Shown piece after piece: positions 13,242 through 22,648 of a DNA stretch of 64,000 nt. Below the pieces are notes generated by a model, which worked only from the letters and a program-made list of their open reading frames with translations, was not told the DNA's origin and did not search any database. The first letter of the stretch is position 1; each line of letters opens with the position of its first letter. Origin of the DNA: Leucobacter insecticola (GTDB lineage: Bacteria; Actinomycetota; Actinomycetes; Actinomycetales; Microbacteriaceae); the NCBI RefSeq assembly GCF_011382965.1, contig NZ_CP049934.1, forward strand, positions 1,922,001 through 1,986,000, written 5' to 3'. A program made the translations under genes and the position numbers.

Positions 13242-13934
13242 TCAGGCTTGCGTGACCGAGGTGAAAGATCCGGGGGTCGTCCCGGCGAGCTTCAAGAACT
13301 CCCTGGTGAAGTGGGCCTGATCGCAGTAGCCTGCGCGATACGCAATTTCCGACGATGCCACGCCAGCGCGCAGCATCGCCCTGGCCCGCTGGGCGTGCAC
13401 CACCCTGCGGAGCGCCGTGTATCCATAGCCAAAACTTGCGACCATTCGGCGATGTAGTTGTCGCTCGGAGATCGTAAGCCTTCGCGCAAGTGCTGCTGCG
13501 CTCTCTCCGAGGACCGCTGCCTCGCGGGCAACCGCAGTCCAGCCTTGGGTCGCAGGAAGCAAAGAATACTCGGCGGCGATGTCGGCGGAGGCTACCTCTA
13601 CGACTTCGGAGCCGTTCGCGTCTCGGAGCCGACGCAGCAATGAAAGGCCTGCCTGTCGTCTGCTCGGGGTGAGTACATCGGATGCATCGAGCTGCAGGTC
13701 GCGCAACTCCAAGAGCGACCTGCCGAGCGCGGAGTTAGCCAGTCCTGGCAGGAATCGGATACCGAGTGTCTCCCCCCGGCTACTTCCGCGCCCCACAAAC
13801 GCGCGCGTAGACGGGCCCGCCACGAGCAATTCATCATCGCGCAAAATCAGGTCGACGCAACCGTCAGCCTGAAGCACGAGAGGGGCCGCCAGACCGTTTG
13901 ACCGCCACAGGGTTCCAACTTCAGCAATCTTCAA
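13242..13934 (-). CDS. AraC-family transcriptional regulator
   Basis: The C-terminal 100 residues show a double helix-turn-helix of the AraC type (LARRLTISERQLHRRMVASFGYGY, and further on SEIAYRAGYCDQAHFTREFLKLAGTTP). The N-terminal part (QADGCVDLILRDDELLVAGPSTRAF) resembles the effector-binding half of AraC regulators of the DUF6597 type. The open frame extends into uvrB to 14027, so the true start is uncertain; a TTG at 13934 gives 230 residues and avoids overlap with uvrB. The effector is unknown. It converges on the VOC gene. Confidence 0.8.
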   Translation of the reverse strand: MKIAEVGTLWRSNGLAAPLVLQADGCVDLILRDDELLVAGPSTRAFVGRGSSRGETLGIRFLPGLANSALGRSLLELRDLQLDASDVLTPSRRQAGLSLLRRLRDANGSEVVEVASADIAAEYSLLPATQGWTAVAREAAVLGESAAALARRLTISERQLHRRMVASFGYGYTALRRVVHAQRARAMLRAGVASSEIAYRAGYCDQAHFTREFLKLAGTTPGSFTSVTQA

Positions 13935-13974
13935 CTCTGCATATCGTATGGTGCGTGTCTCCGCTGGGGGCGTG

Positions 13975-16062
13975 CTACAGGTGCCCGGCCGCGTCCATGC
14001 TGCGCAGTTCACGCTTGAGCTCGGCAACCTCGTCGCGCAGCCGCGCTGCGAGCTCGAACTTCAGCTCCTCGGCCGCGGAGAGCATCTGCTCGTTGAGCTC
14101 GGCGATGATCTCCTCCAGCTTCGCCGCGCCCTCTCCCGCGATCGCTCCGGCTCGCGCCGCGCTCTTGCCCTTGCTGCGCTGTGGCGATCCCTTCTGCGCG
14201 TGCGCTCCTGCGCGTGAACTCAGCACCTCTTCGGTGTCTGCGGCCTCGCGCGCGAGCATCGCCGTGATGTCGTTGATCTTCTTGCGCAGCGGCTGCGGGT
14301 CGATACCGTGTGCGGTGTTGTATTCGATTTGGATCTCGCGACGACGGTTCGTTTCATCGATCGCCTCGCGCATCGAGCGGGTGATCTTGTCGGCGTACAT
14401 GTGGACCTGTCCAGAGACGTTTCGTGCGGCACGTCCAATGGTCTGAATGAGCGAGGTACTTGAGCGCAGGAATCCCTCTTTGTCGGCGTCGAGGATAGCG
14501 ACGAGTGACACCTCAGGGAGGTCGAGGCCCTCCCGCAGCAGGTTGATGCCCACGAGCACGTCGTAGACGCCGGCGCGCAATTCGGTCAGGAGTTCAACGC
14601 GACGCAGCGTGTCAACGTCGGAGTGTAGGTAGCGCACTCGCACGCCTGCCTCCTCCATAAAGGTCGTCAACTGCTCCGCCATTTTCTTCGTGAGCGTGGT
14701 GACGAGCACACGCTCGTCACGCTCGGCGCGGATCCGCACCTCTTCGAGGAGATCATCGATCTGTCCCTCACTCGGCTTCACGATGATCTCGGGATCGATG
14801 AGCCCCGTGGGGCGAATGATCTGCTCGACAACACCGTCGGCGAGCTCCATCTCGTACTTCCCGGGGGTCGCCGAGAGGTACACCGTCTGACCCACTCGCT
14901 CCTTGAACTCGGCGAATTTCAGGGGGCGATTGTCGAGGGCGCTTGGCAGCCGGAACCCGTGGTCAACGAGGGTGCGCTTACGCGAGGAGTCGCCCTCGTA
15001 CATCGCACCGATCTGCGGCACCGTGACGTGCGACTCGTCGATAACGACGAGGAAATCGTCGGGGAAATAGTCGAGCAAACAGTGCGGAGCCTCGCCGGCC
15101 TGCCGCCCGTCAATGTGCCGGGAGTAGTTTTCGATGCCTGAGCAGAAGCCGATCTGCTCCATCATTTCGAGGTCGAAGGTGGTGCGCATGCGCAGGCGCT
15201 GCTCTTCGACGAGCTTGTTCTGCCGCTTCAGTTCGCGAACGCGCTGGTCGAGCTCTTCACTGATCTGCCCCATTGCGCGGTTCATGACGTCGCGGCTGGC
15301 GACATAGTGCGAACCCGGGAAAATCGAGACGGCATCAACCTGTTTGATGACATTTCCGGTGACCGGGTGCAGGTAGTACAGCGCCTCGATCTCGTCGCCG
15401 AAGAACTCGATGCGGATCGCAAGCTCCTCGTACATGGGGATGATTTCGACGGTGTCGCCGCGCACGCGAAAGTTGCCGCGCACGAACTCGATGTCGTTGC
15501 GCTGGTACTGCATGTCAACGAAGCGGCGGAGTAGCACGTCGCGATCCAGGACGTCGCCGACGAGCAGCGGCACCATGGCTTCGTAATACTCTTCGGGCTT
15601 GCCGAGGCCGTAGATGCAAGACACTGTCGATACCACGACCACATCGCGACGACTGAGCAGCGCGTTGGTGGTCGAGTGGCGCAGCCGTTCAACCTCCGCA
15701 TTGACCGAGGAGTCTTTCTCAATGAAGGTGTCGGTCTGCGGTACGTAGGCCTCGGGCTGGTAGTAGTCGTAGTAGCTGACGAAATACTCGACGGCGTTGT
15801 TGGGCATAAGCTCGCGGAACTCGCTCGCGAGCTGCGCTGCCAGCGTCTTGTTGTGCGCAAGAATCAGCGTTGGTCGCTGCACCGCCTCGATCAGCCAAGC
15901 AGTGGTGGCTGACTTGCCAGTGCCGGTCGCGCCCATCAGGACGATATCGGTTTCACCCGCGTTGATTCGCTGGGCAAGCTGCTCAATCGCGGCCGGTTGA
16001 TCGCCGCTCGGCTCGTACTCGCTGATCACCTCAAAAGGGCGGACGCTGCGTGTGGGTTCCAT
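13975..16062 (-). CDS. uvrB: Excinuclease ABC subunit B
   Basis: UvrB is the helicase-like damage-verification subunit of nucleotide excision repair. The product from the ATG at 16062 is 695 residues. The start fits the family ([22 protein letters not shown]). Walker A GATGTGKS lies near residue 45, the beta-hairpin [12 protein letters not shown] near 95, and helicase motif [11 protein letters not shown] near 540. A C-terminal UVR domain for UvrC contact ([23 protein letters not shown]) is present, with a longer low-complexity linker before it than in E. coli. Intact. Confidence 0.97.
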   Translation of the reverse strand: MEPTRSVRPFEVISEYEPSGDQPAAIEQLAQRINAGETDIVLMGATGTGKSATTAWLIEAVQRPTLILAHNKTLAAQLASEFRELMPNNAVEYFVSYYDYYQPEAYVPQTDTFIEKDSSVNAEVERLRHSTTNALLSRRDVVVVSTVSCIYGLGKPEEYYEAMVPLLVGDVLDRDVLLRRFVDMQYQRNDIEFVRGNFRVRGDTVEIIPMYEELAIRIEFFGDEIEALYYLHPVTGNVIKQVDAVSIFPGSHYVASRDVMNRAMGQISEELDQRVRELKRQNKLVEEQRLRMRTTFDLEMMEQIGFCSGIENYSRHIDGRQAGEAPHCLLDYFPDDFLVVIDESHVTVPQIGAMYEGDSSRKRTLVDHGFRLPSALDNRPLKFAEFKERVGQTVYLSATPGKYEMELADGVVEQIIRPTGLIDPEIIVKPSEGQIDDLLEEVRIRAERDERVLVTTLTKKMAEQLTTFMEEAGVRVRYLHSDVDTLRRVELLTELRAGVYDVLVGINLLREGLDLPEVSLVAILDADKEGFLRSSTSLIQTIGRAARNVSGQVHMYADKITRSMREAIDETNRRREIQIEYNTAHGIDPQPLRKKINDITAMLAREAADTEEVLSSRAGAHAQKGSPQRSKGKSAARAGAIAGEGAAKLEEIIAELNEQMLSAAEELKFELAARLRDEVAELKRELRSMDAAGHL

Positions 16063-16163
16063 GGGATCGAGCCTACTCTGGACCACTGACAATGGTGGCC
16101 CGTCGGCATCGGCAACCCACCGGCGATGGCAACGCACGGGGCGTGTGTACGTCCGAAAGAAAA

Positions 16164-17372
16164 CTAGGCGTTCGTGTGTCGTGGCAGCGGGAGATTCCCA
16201 ACCCCGCTGATCCGCACCGCTTCGAGCCCCTGCCATGCCGCAGCTTGGTTGAGTAGATCCTGAGCAGCCTCCGCCGTGCGCGCCGGCGCACCGTCCTCCT
16301 GCCAGGCCGCCTGCACGAGCAACTCGCGGGCCTTGCGGTCGGCCTTCAGATCGATCCGCCCGGCCATCTTGCCACCGACCAACAACGGCAAGCAGTAGTA
16401 GCCAAACTGGCGCTTCTGTTTTGGCGTGTAAATCTCGATGCGGTAGTGGAAACTGAACAGCCGCTCTGTGCGCGGCCGAAACCAGACCAGCGGATCAAAC
16501 GGGGTCAGGAGCGCGTCCGGTGCGAGCCGGCTCGGCACCGTGGTCTCGTGATGCATCCACGCTTGCTCGGGTGTGCCGTTGGCTTTCCGCCAGCCCTCAA
16601 CGCTGACCGGGATCAGGATCCCACGCTCTTCAAGGATCCGAGCCGCCCGTCCGGCATCGGTGATCTTGAGGCGGTGATAGTCAGCCAGGTCGGCGAGGGT
16701 GGCGACGCCGAGCGAACGGGCGGCACGTTCAATGAGCTGCTGCTGCGCGCTCTCGCGCGGCACCTCGCGCAGGGCGTGCGCGGGCAGCAGCTGTTCGGCG
16801 AGGGCGTAGCGACGCTGGAAACCGACACGTCCGGCAGAGACCACCTCGCCCTGCGCGAACAGCACCTCGACGGCTCGTTTCGTTTCGCTCCAGTCCCACC
16901 ACGGGCCGCGCTTCTCGCGGGGCCCGTTCTCCAGCTCACGCACAAACTGGGGACCGCCGTCAGCGAGGGTGTCGCGCACGCGGGCGAGCGTCGGGGCCAG
17001 CTGCGCGGTGGTGTCGTCGCGGGCGTAGCGATCGCGAAACTCCCGCATTCGCCACGCGAAGAGTGGTCGATCCCCCACGGGAAGAAACGCCGCCTCGTGC
17101 GCCCAGTACTCCGTGTATTCTCCGCTGTCCCAGAGATGCCTGTCGAGTTCATTGGGGCTGTAGCCGCCGTGCCGCGAGAACACGGGCAGGTAGTGGCTGC
17201 GCGCGAACACATTGACCGAGTCGATCTGGAGCACGTGCAGTCGCTCAAGCGTCGGATCAAACGGCCGCCTGGTGCGCAGCTTCGGCGTCGCACCGCCGGC
17301 ACCACGAAAGCCCTGGGCGGCAAGTGCAACGCGCCGCGCTTCGGCGGCGCTGAGGGAGGAGGGCGCTGGCAT
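16164..17372 (-). CDS. ycaQ: YcaQ-like winged-helix DNA glycosylase (crosslink unhooking)
   Basis: The 402-residue product belongs to the HTH_42 (AlkZ/YcaQ) family of DNA glycosylases that unhook interstrand crosslinks and remove bulky alkylated bases. The catalytic motif [12 protein letters not shown] at about residues 49-60 fits the Q-phi-D signature recalled for the YcaQ branch rather than the Q-phi-Q of the AlkZ self-resistance branch. Winged-helix segments and conserved DPLVWFR and YYCLPLLVG motifs follow. It sits about 100 bases upstream of uvrB on the same strand, a sensible repair pairing. It starts 4 bases after the end of the yidC paralog. Confidence 0.88.
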   Translation of the reverse strand: MPAPSSLSAAEARRVALAAQGFRGAGGATPKLRTRRPFDPTLERLHVLQIDSVNVFARSHYLPVFSRHGGYSPNELDRHLWDSGEYTEYWAHEAAFLPVGDRPLFAWRMREFRDRYARDDTTAQLAPTLARVRDTLADGGPQFVRELENGPREKRGPWWDWSETKRAVEVLFAQGEVVSAGRVGFQRRYALAEQLLPAHALREVPRESAQQQLIERAARSLGVATLADLADYHRLKITDAGRAARILEERGILIPVSVEGWRKANGTPEQAWMHHETTVPSRLAPDALLTPFDPLVWFRPRTERLFSFHYRIEIYTPKQKRQFGYYCLPLLVGGKMAGRIDLKADRKARELLVQAAWQEDGAPARTAEAAQDLLNQAAAWQGLEAVRISGVGNLPLPRHTNA

Positions 17373-17376
17373 GCCT

Positions 17377-18162
17377 TTAGGCTATCGTGGCCTGGTATAC
17401 GCGGTTGAGGATCAGGCGCTCGCCGAGTGTCCAGGTCACGGTGGTCATCAGATAGACCGCAGCCGCGAGCGGGACCACCGCCGCAACGATAGCGGTGATG
17501 AACGGCATGAAGCTCAACGCTGAGGTCAAGCGGCTGAGGTCGGGCATCCCGGCTAGCATTCCCGCAGCAGGTGCCGGTTTTGGGGTCCGAGCGGTAGCTT
17601 GCGCGGGACGCATGAGGAGCCGGCGCGACAGCTGCGCGACCACCGCGATGATCGCCATGATGCTCAGGAACACCGCGGCCGCGGACCATTCCACGTTTCC
17701 CGATCCCAGGATCCCGAGATAGCTCTCGTTCAGGCGGATCCCGAGGAACGTGTGGCCCAGGAGCGTGTTCGCTTCACCGTGAATCGTGGGCTGAATGAAG
17801 ATCCCGTAGACGGCCATCAGCACGGGCATCTGGGCCAGCACGGGCAAACAGCCGGCAAATGGCGAGGCCTTTTCCTTCGCGTACAGCTCCATGGTCTTGC
17901 GCTGTAACACTTCTGGATTCTTGGCATATTTCCGCTGCAGCTCCGCAAGCTGCGGGGCGATGCGCTGACGTGTGATGTTTGCTCTCGCTTGGGAGCGTCC
18001 GACGGGGATCAGTGCCGCGCGAACTGCGAACGTGAGGAGCACAATCGCGAGCACCGCGCTGGAACCGTCAGCAATCGGGGTGAGGAGATCGCTGAGGTGG
18101 TTCACGAGCCAGTAGGCGGCGTCGACCAGAAGCTTGACGGGCGGAAATTCATAGATGTTCAA
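17377..18162 (-). CDS. yidC: YidC/Oxa1-family membrane protein insertase (paralog)
   Basis: The 261-residue product has about five membrane segments and the family core QRKTMELYAKEKASPFAGCLPVLAQMPVLMAVY. YidC inserts and folds membrane proteins. It is shorter than the main actinobacterial YidC and is not next to rnpA-rpmH, so it is probably a second copy. The start appears to be a TTG at 18162. It follows the DUF6412-like gene and precedes ycaQ by 4 bases, so the three are probably co-transcribed. Confidence 0.92.
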   Translation of the reverse strand: MNIYEFPPVKLLVDAAYWLVNHLSDLLTPIADGSSAVLAIVLLTFAVRAALIPVGRSQARANITRQRIAPQLAELQRKYAKNPEVLQRKTMELYAKEKASPFAGCLPVLAQMPVLMAVYGIFIQPTIHGEANTLLGHTFLGIRLNESYLGILGSGNVEWSAAAVFLSIMAIIAVVAQLSRRLLMRPAQATARTPKPAPAAGMLAGMPDLSRLTSALSFMPFITAIVAAVVPLAAAVYLMTTVTWTLGERLILNRVYQATIA

Positions 18163-18284
18163 TTGTCTGTCTTTCTACGCTGAGGATCACGGAAGAATTC
18201 GTGTGCCCTGCGAGAACGACGGGCGCGCATGAGTGCGCCAAATGAGCTGACTGCCAGAGAGTCAGCGTGAGCTTGGGTTGTCGT

Positions 18285-18590
18285 TCAGGCAGAAGCGAGA
18301 ACGACGAGTGCGGGGGCGCGTGCGAGCGCTGTTCCCGGGGTGCCGGGGGTGCCGGGAATCCGCGTCACGTGAACAGCGTGGGTGCGATTGAGCGCGGGCG
18401 GTTCGTGCGGCGTCAGTTCCTGGGCGCGCGCGAGAGCTCGCATCGCCCACGGTGCAACCGGAGCCAGGATCGCGGCCCCCAGCGCGGCGACGAGCAGGAT
18501 CGGAAGCGTCGACTGTGGGAGGTGTGAACCCGCAGCGACAGTGAGCAGGAGCATGGCGACTTGAGCCACCATCCACAACTGCACCAGCAC
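18285..18590 (-). CDS. Small membrane protein, DUF6412-like
   Basis: The 101-residue product has two predicted membrane segments in the first 50 residues and a proline/arginine-containing tail. The GTG start at 18590 is preceded by a strong ribosome-binding site (GAGGGGAGG, 6 bases away). It lies just upstream of the yidC paralog; I recall DUF6412 proteins next to YidC/Oxa1 genes in actinobacteria, which suggests a partner or substrate of the insertase. Function unknown. Confidence 0.7.
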   Translation of the reverse strand: MLVQLWMVAQVAMLLLTVAAGSHLPQSTLPILLVAALGAAILAPVAPWAMRALARAQELTPHEPPALNRTHAVHVTRIPGTPGTPGTALARAPALVVLASA

Positions 18591-18631
18591 TACGGGCCTC
18601 CCCTCAAAAAACCTTCTACTGCAACGCTAAC

Positions 18632-20323
18632 CTAACCCCAGGTAACCACGGGGGTTGCAGCACTGAAATCAACCGTTGGCGCTTTTGCGTTCTTCTTGTC
18701 GGTGTTGCCAAAGTCGCTCGCGGTGTTTCCGAAGCCCCAAACGACTTCGCCTTCGACGGTCTGGCCGTCCTGGACGAAACTTGCTGTGATCTTGGTTGCA
18801 AAATGAGCTGAGGTCGACAGCAACAACGGGTCGGTGAGGACCTGTTCAGGAACCATGGTATCCAGTTCACTCTGACCCTCCGGCGTCAGTGTCCGGGTCA
18901 CAGTGCCAGCGACCACGGTTTCACCGCTGTCGAGAGTGGTCGGAATGTCGATGCCGCAGGGACTGGAGGCTTCTTTTGAGGCCAGACACTCGGTGAGAGA
19001 GACGGATACCAGGGAACGGAAACTGTCGATGGCCGTTTGAGTGAGCTCCATCTCAATATCTTCCAGGATCTGCGCATCTTCGGAGTTGGCGATGATGAAT
19101 TCGGTTTCACCTACGAGTTCGTAGTAGGGAGTGTCGAGCGCGATTTCATATGCACCAGGCAAGAGGTGGACAAACTCAAGATCTGAAACCTTGACCCCGT
19201 TCACAGAGACTCCGCCCAGCTTTGCAATACGCGAGTCAACCGAAATCAAAAGGGTGGTCGCATCGGCGATGTGCCAAACCTCCTCATCGAAGCCAGAGAC
19301 CTCGAACTCCTTGGAGGCCGTGACGTCTCCGAGCATAAAGGTGGCTTCCACCATCTTGTTGCCGCCAGAAGCGCCCTCACCCGAATCGCTTATCTTGACC
19401 GCGACATTGGTAATGGGTGCGAGTTCGAGGGACCTGTCAAGTACGGCCTGGCTGAGCAACGGGTCCGTGAGGTCGACTCCCGTGTGCTCCAGAGCACGTT
19501 CCACGTCTCCCGCTGCAAGCGCGTCAAAGTAGGACTCAACGGCCGTGATCGCGGCCGCATCCGAGACCGTGCCGCTGGGAGCGGAAACGGCACCGTAAAC
19601 CTTGAGAGCGACAATCAGTAACAGCGGGATCCCCACCACCACAGACCCAACGATGATGCCAATGCGTGCGCCAAGAGAGAGTTTCTTCTTGGGCTGGGAC
19701 TGCGGATTGGGCTGGGACTGCGGGAGCTGCGCGGGAACTTCCGGTTGTTCCTCGCTGCTTGGCGCCACCGCACTCTCCGGTTCAGGAACAGTGCCGACAG
19801 AGGTGTAGTACAGGTGCTCGCTCCAGAATCCGCTAGCTCCGGTAACCTCGTCGGCCAGAGATTCAGCGTTCTGCTGCAAGTCACTCAGATCCGGGTGCTG
19901 GGCCGAAGCGTAGCTTCGGTCCGAATTGAGTTGAGCTTCAGCTGCATCTTCCGCGAAATCATGAGTGATCTCGGCGTGTTCTAAAACAAAGTAGGACCCG
20001 TGGTTGATGGCCGCAGCAAGTGCTGCGCGGGCCCGCTCGATTTGCTCCTGAACCTGCGAAGTGTTGGGTAGTGCGGCAAAGGCCTGTTCCAGGTTTTCGA
20101 TCCCCTGGCGTGCGTTTCCCACGATGCACCGAGCCGGCGGCCAGCCGTCTTCTGGGTCACTCGATCCGATGAGTGACGGATACTCAACAGGATCACCACT
20201 GACCAGCAGCGTGTGGAGCAGCGGAACGTCGTAATTGTTTTCGTGCACGCCCCGAACTAAGGGCAGGGGTTCGCCTTCCTCGGGAAGTCGATCGATGATG
20301 TAGAGGTAGCTGCGGTTTGCCAT
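18632..20323 (-). CDS. Membrane-tethered two-domain protein with MANRSYLY N-terminus
   Basis: The 563-residue product is not assigned a function. Residues 1-175 form a soluble domain that starts MANRSYLYIIDRLP, a start I associate with a small family of uncharacterised cytoplasmic proteins. A low-complexity Pro/Gln linker (about 180-215) leads to one membrane helix (about 219-241, preceded by KKK). Residues 250-563 would be outside the cell: they include a segment like short NTF2-like or DUF4878 domains (ITAVESYFDALAAGDVERAL) and then a beta-rich part. It lies 8 bases after ndk on the same strand. Confidence 0.75.
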   Translation of the reverse strand: MANRSYLYIIDRLPEEGEPLPLVRGVHENNYDVPLLHTLLVSGDPVEYPSLIGSSDPEDGWPPARCIVGNARQGIENLEQAFAALPNTSQVQEQIERARAALAAAINHGSYFVLEHAEITHDFAEDAAEAQLNSDRSYASAQHPDLSDLQQNAESLADEVTGASGFWSEHLYYTSVGTVPEPESAVAPSSEEQPEVPAQLPQSQPNPQSQPKKKLSLGARIGIIVGSVVVGIPLLLIVALKVYGAVSAPSGTVSDAAAITAVESYFDALAAGDVERALEHTGVDLTDPLLSQAVLDRSLELAPITNVAVKISDSGEGASGGNKMVEATFMLGDVTASKEFEVSGFDEEVWHIADATTLLISVDSRIAKLGGVSVNGVKVSDLEFVHLLPGAYEIALDTPYYELVGETEFIIANSEDAQILEDIEMELTQTAIDSFRSLVSVSLTECLASKEASSPCGIDIPTTLDSGETVVAGTVTRTLTPEGQSELDTMVPEQVLTDPLLLSTSAHFATKITASFVQDGQTVEGEVVWGFGNTASDFGNTDKKNAKAPTVDFSAATPVVTWG

Positions 20324-20331
20324 CTTCGGGG

Positions 20332-20748
20332 CTACGCGAACCAGAGTGCGAGCTCGCGCTCGGCCGACAGGGTTGAGTCGGAACCGTGCACGATGTTCTG
20401 TGTGACGGCGGCACCCCAGTCGCGGCCGAGATCACCGCGGATCGTGCCGGGGGCAGCCACCGTGGGATCGGTGGCGCCCGCGAGCGAGCGGAAGCCTTCA
20501 ATGACGCGGTTGCCCGAGGCGCGCACGGCAACAACCGGGCCCGACGCCATAAACTCGACGAGCGGGCCAAAGAACGGCTTGCCGGCGTGCTCCTCGTAGT
20601 GCTCCTCAAGCAGCTCACGGCTCGCGTTCACCATGCGCAGATCAACGATCTTGTAGCCCTTCGCCTCGATGCGCCGCAAGACCTCTCCGGTGAGTCCGCG
20701 CGCGACACCGTCGGGCTTGACCAGGATCAGAGTTTCTTCGGTCGACAT
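20332..20748 (-). CDS. ndk: Nucleoside-diphosphate kinase
   Basis: The 138-residue enzyme equilibrates nucleoside di- and triphosphates by a phospho-histidine intermediate; the catalytic residue is His121 in NIVHGSDS. The nucleotide-binding LILVKPDGVARGL is at residues 7-19. Order folC-DUF4233-ndk is conserved in actinobacteria. Confidence 0.98.
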   Translation of the reverse strand: MSTEETLILVKPDGVARGLTGEVLRRIEAKGYKIVDLRMVNASRELLEEHYEEHAGKPFFGPLVEFMASGPVVAVRASGNRVIEGFRSLAGATDPTVAAPGTIRGDLGRDWGAAVTQNIVHGSDSTLSAERELALWFA

Positions 20749-20818
20749 ATTGCTCCTCGGCTCGTCAAAAGTCAGATGGGGTATCCCCCGACGTTCAAGC
20801 CTAGCCTGAGTTACGGTC

Positions 20819-21274
20819 TCAAACTGACTGCTCCGCGATCCAGCGCGCGCGGTCGCGATCCAGCTGAGTGCCCTTCACCATGCAGAACACCCACAGCGCC
20901 GTAAACAGCACCCCTACAACGAGCGCCATCGGCAGGATGATCGCAGAGGCGAGCATCAGCGCGTGCACCGCCCACCCCAGGTAAATGCCCACCTTGCCGC
21001 GGCGCATGATCCCGAGCGCAACGATGATGACGAGGGCGAGGCCACCGCCGAGATACAGGCCGATCTCGCGCGGCTCGGTGATGCCGAGCCCGAAAATCGT
21101 GAGGCCGATTAGCACGACGATGATCAGCTCGAAACCGAGCACGATCGATGCGAGCGCGCGCTGGGTTGAGCGTTGCCCGCTTCCGGCACCAGAAACGCGC
21201 AGCGCAGCGTTGTGGGCGCGCTCCTCAGAGGGCGAGAGCACCAGCTCTTCGTTCGGCTCGTTCACATTGCTCAC
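20819..21274 (-). CDS. DUF4233 membrane protein
   Basis: The product is about 151 residues with a soluble N-terminus and four hydrophobic segments, and ends in a basic tail ([15 protein letters not shown]). DUF4233 proteins are found between folC and ndk in actinobacteria and have no known function. The GTG at 21274 overlaps the folC stop (GTGA) and is chosen over the upstream start for that reason. Confidence 0.85.
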   Translation of the reverse strand: MSNVNEPNEELVLSPSEERAHNAALRVSGAGSGQRSTQRALASIVLGFELIIVVLIGLTIFGLGITEPREIGLYLGGGLALVIIVALGIMRRGKVGIYLGWAVHALMLASAIILPMALVVGVLFTALWVFCMVKGTQLDRDRARWIAEQSV

Positions 21275-22644
21275 GCGATCCCCCACCCTTCGCTGCGAGA
21301 GAAGGCGATTGCCTCGCCCGCCAACAGCACTGATCCAACAACGAGCACGGCGCGTCCATCCGCGCCCCCTGCCCAGGCTCTTGCCGCGTCAAGCGCCTCG
21401 GGAAGCGAGTGCGCCACTTCGATGAGCGTGTCAGGGATCGCCGAAGATGCGAGTTCGAACAGCGCCTCGCCGTCGAGTGTGCGCGCAGAATCGACGGGGG
21501 TCACAGTGACCTGATGTGCGATGGGGGCGAGAGCGGCGAGCACACTCGCGGCGTCTTTCTCCGCGAGCACCCCGACCACAAGCGCAAGCTCCTCAAAATT
21601 GAACGATTCGGTGACCGCTTCGACGAGCGCACGGGCACCGTGCGGGTTGTGTGCGGAATCGACATACACGACCGGATCGTTGCCGATGAGCTGCAGACGG
21701 CCAGGCGAGGTCAGCTGACCAAGCCCCTCATCGAGAACTTCCTCGGGCACCGGTCGTTCCGAACCGAAGAACGCTTCGACCGCGGCGATAGCAAGGGTGA
21801 TGTTCTCCGCCTGGTGCTTGCCGTGCAGCGGCACAAACGCGGGATCGTAGTTCTGACCTGTGGCGCTGACGACACCGATCTGGCGACCGCCTACGGCGAG
21901 GCGATCCTCGGCGAGACGGAAATCGCGGCCCTGTACGAGGAGGCGGGCCTGGTGCTTCGCCGCTGCGGCCTCAATTTCTGTGAGAGCGGCCGGATCCTGC
22001 ACCGCGGTCACCACGGTGCAGCCGGGCTTGATAATGCCAGCCTTGGTGCGCGCGACCGTTGCAATGTCGCGGCCCAGGATCTCGGTGTGATCGAGATCGA
22101 TCGGGGTGAACACCGCGACTTCGGCATCGACGATGTTGGTCGCATCCCACTCGCCGCCCATGCCGACCTCGATCACGGCGACCTCTACGGGGGCATCCGC
22201 GAAGATCGTGAAACCGAGCACCACAAGTGCCTCGAAGAAGGTGATCGGGCCGTGGCCAGCCGCCACAAGCTCGGCGTCGACGACCTGCAGAGGAAGTTGC
22301 AGCTCTTCCCAGGCGGCAGCGAGCACGTCTGCGTTGACCGGTTCACCATCGAGTTGAAAGCGCTCGGAGAAGTCGATGAGGTGCGGGCTCGTGAAGAGCC
22401 CGGTGCGCAGACCGTGCGCGCGCAGCAGCGACTCGATGGCGCGGCTTGTTGAGGTCTTGCCATTGGTGCCTGCGACCTGCACGACGGGAAAGGAGAGTTG
22501 CGGCGACCCCGCCAGCTCAGCGAGCCGGCGCACCGGATCGATGCGCGGCCGCGGGTTCGCTTCGCCGGTGCGCTCCAGCAGGGCTTCGTAGACGCGGGCG
22601 GCGGAATCGTTGCCGCTCGCTTCGCCGATCATGTGACTGTTCAC
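21271..22644 (-). CDS. folC: Folylpolyglutamate/dihydrofolate synthase
   Basis: FolC adds glutamate to folates (and may add the first glutamate to dihydropteroate). The 457-residue product starts at a GTG at 22644, 7-8 bases after GGGGGAG. The Mur-ligase-type P-loop VAGTNGKTS and FSPHL-type motif ([14 protein letters not shown]) are present, with [16 protein letters not shown] and the C-terminal [16 protein letters not shown]. In the raw sequence it is fused in frame to ileS through a missing base upstream; the fusion is rejected (see the ileS entry). Confidence 0.96.
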   Translation of the reverse strand: MNSHMIGEASGNDSAARVYEALLERTGEANPRPRIDPVRRLAELAGSPQLSFPVVQVAGTNGKTSTSRAIESLLRAHGLRTGLFTSPHLIDFSERFQLDGEPVNADVLAAAWEELQLPLQVVDAELVAAGHGPITFFEALVVLGFTIFADAPVEVAVIEVGMGGEWDATNIVDAEVAVFTPIDLDHTEILGRDIATVARTKAGIIKPGCTVVTAVQDPAALTEIEAAAAKHQARLLVQGRDFRLAEDRLAVGGRQIGVVSATGQNYDPAFVPLHGKHQAENITLAIAAVEAFFGSERPVPEEVLDEGLGQLTSPGRLQLIGNDPVVYVDSAHNPHGARALVEAVTESFNFEELALVVGVLAEKDAASVLAALAPIAHQVTVTPVDSARTLDGEALFELASSAIPDTLIEVAHSLPEALDAARAWAGGADGRAVLVVGSVLLAGEAIAFSRSEGWGIA

Positions 22645-22648
22645 CTGG

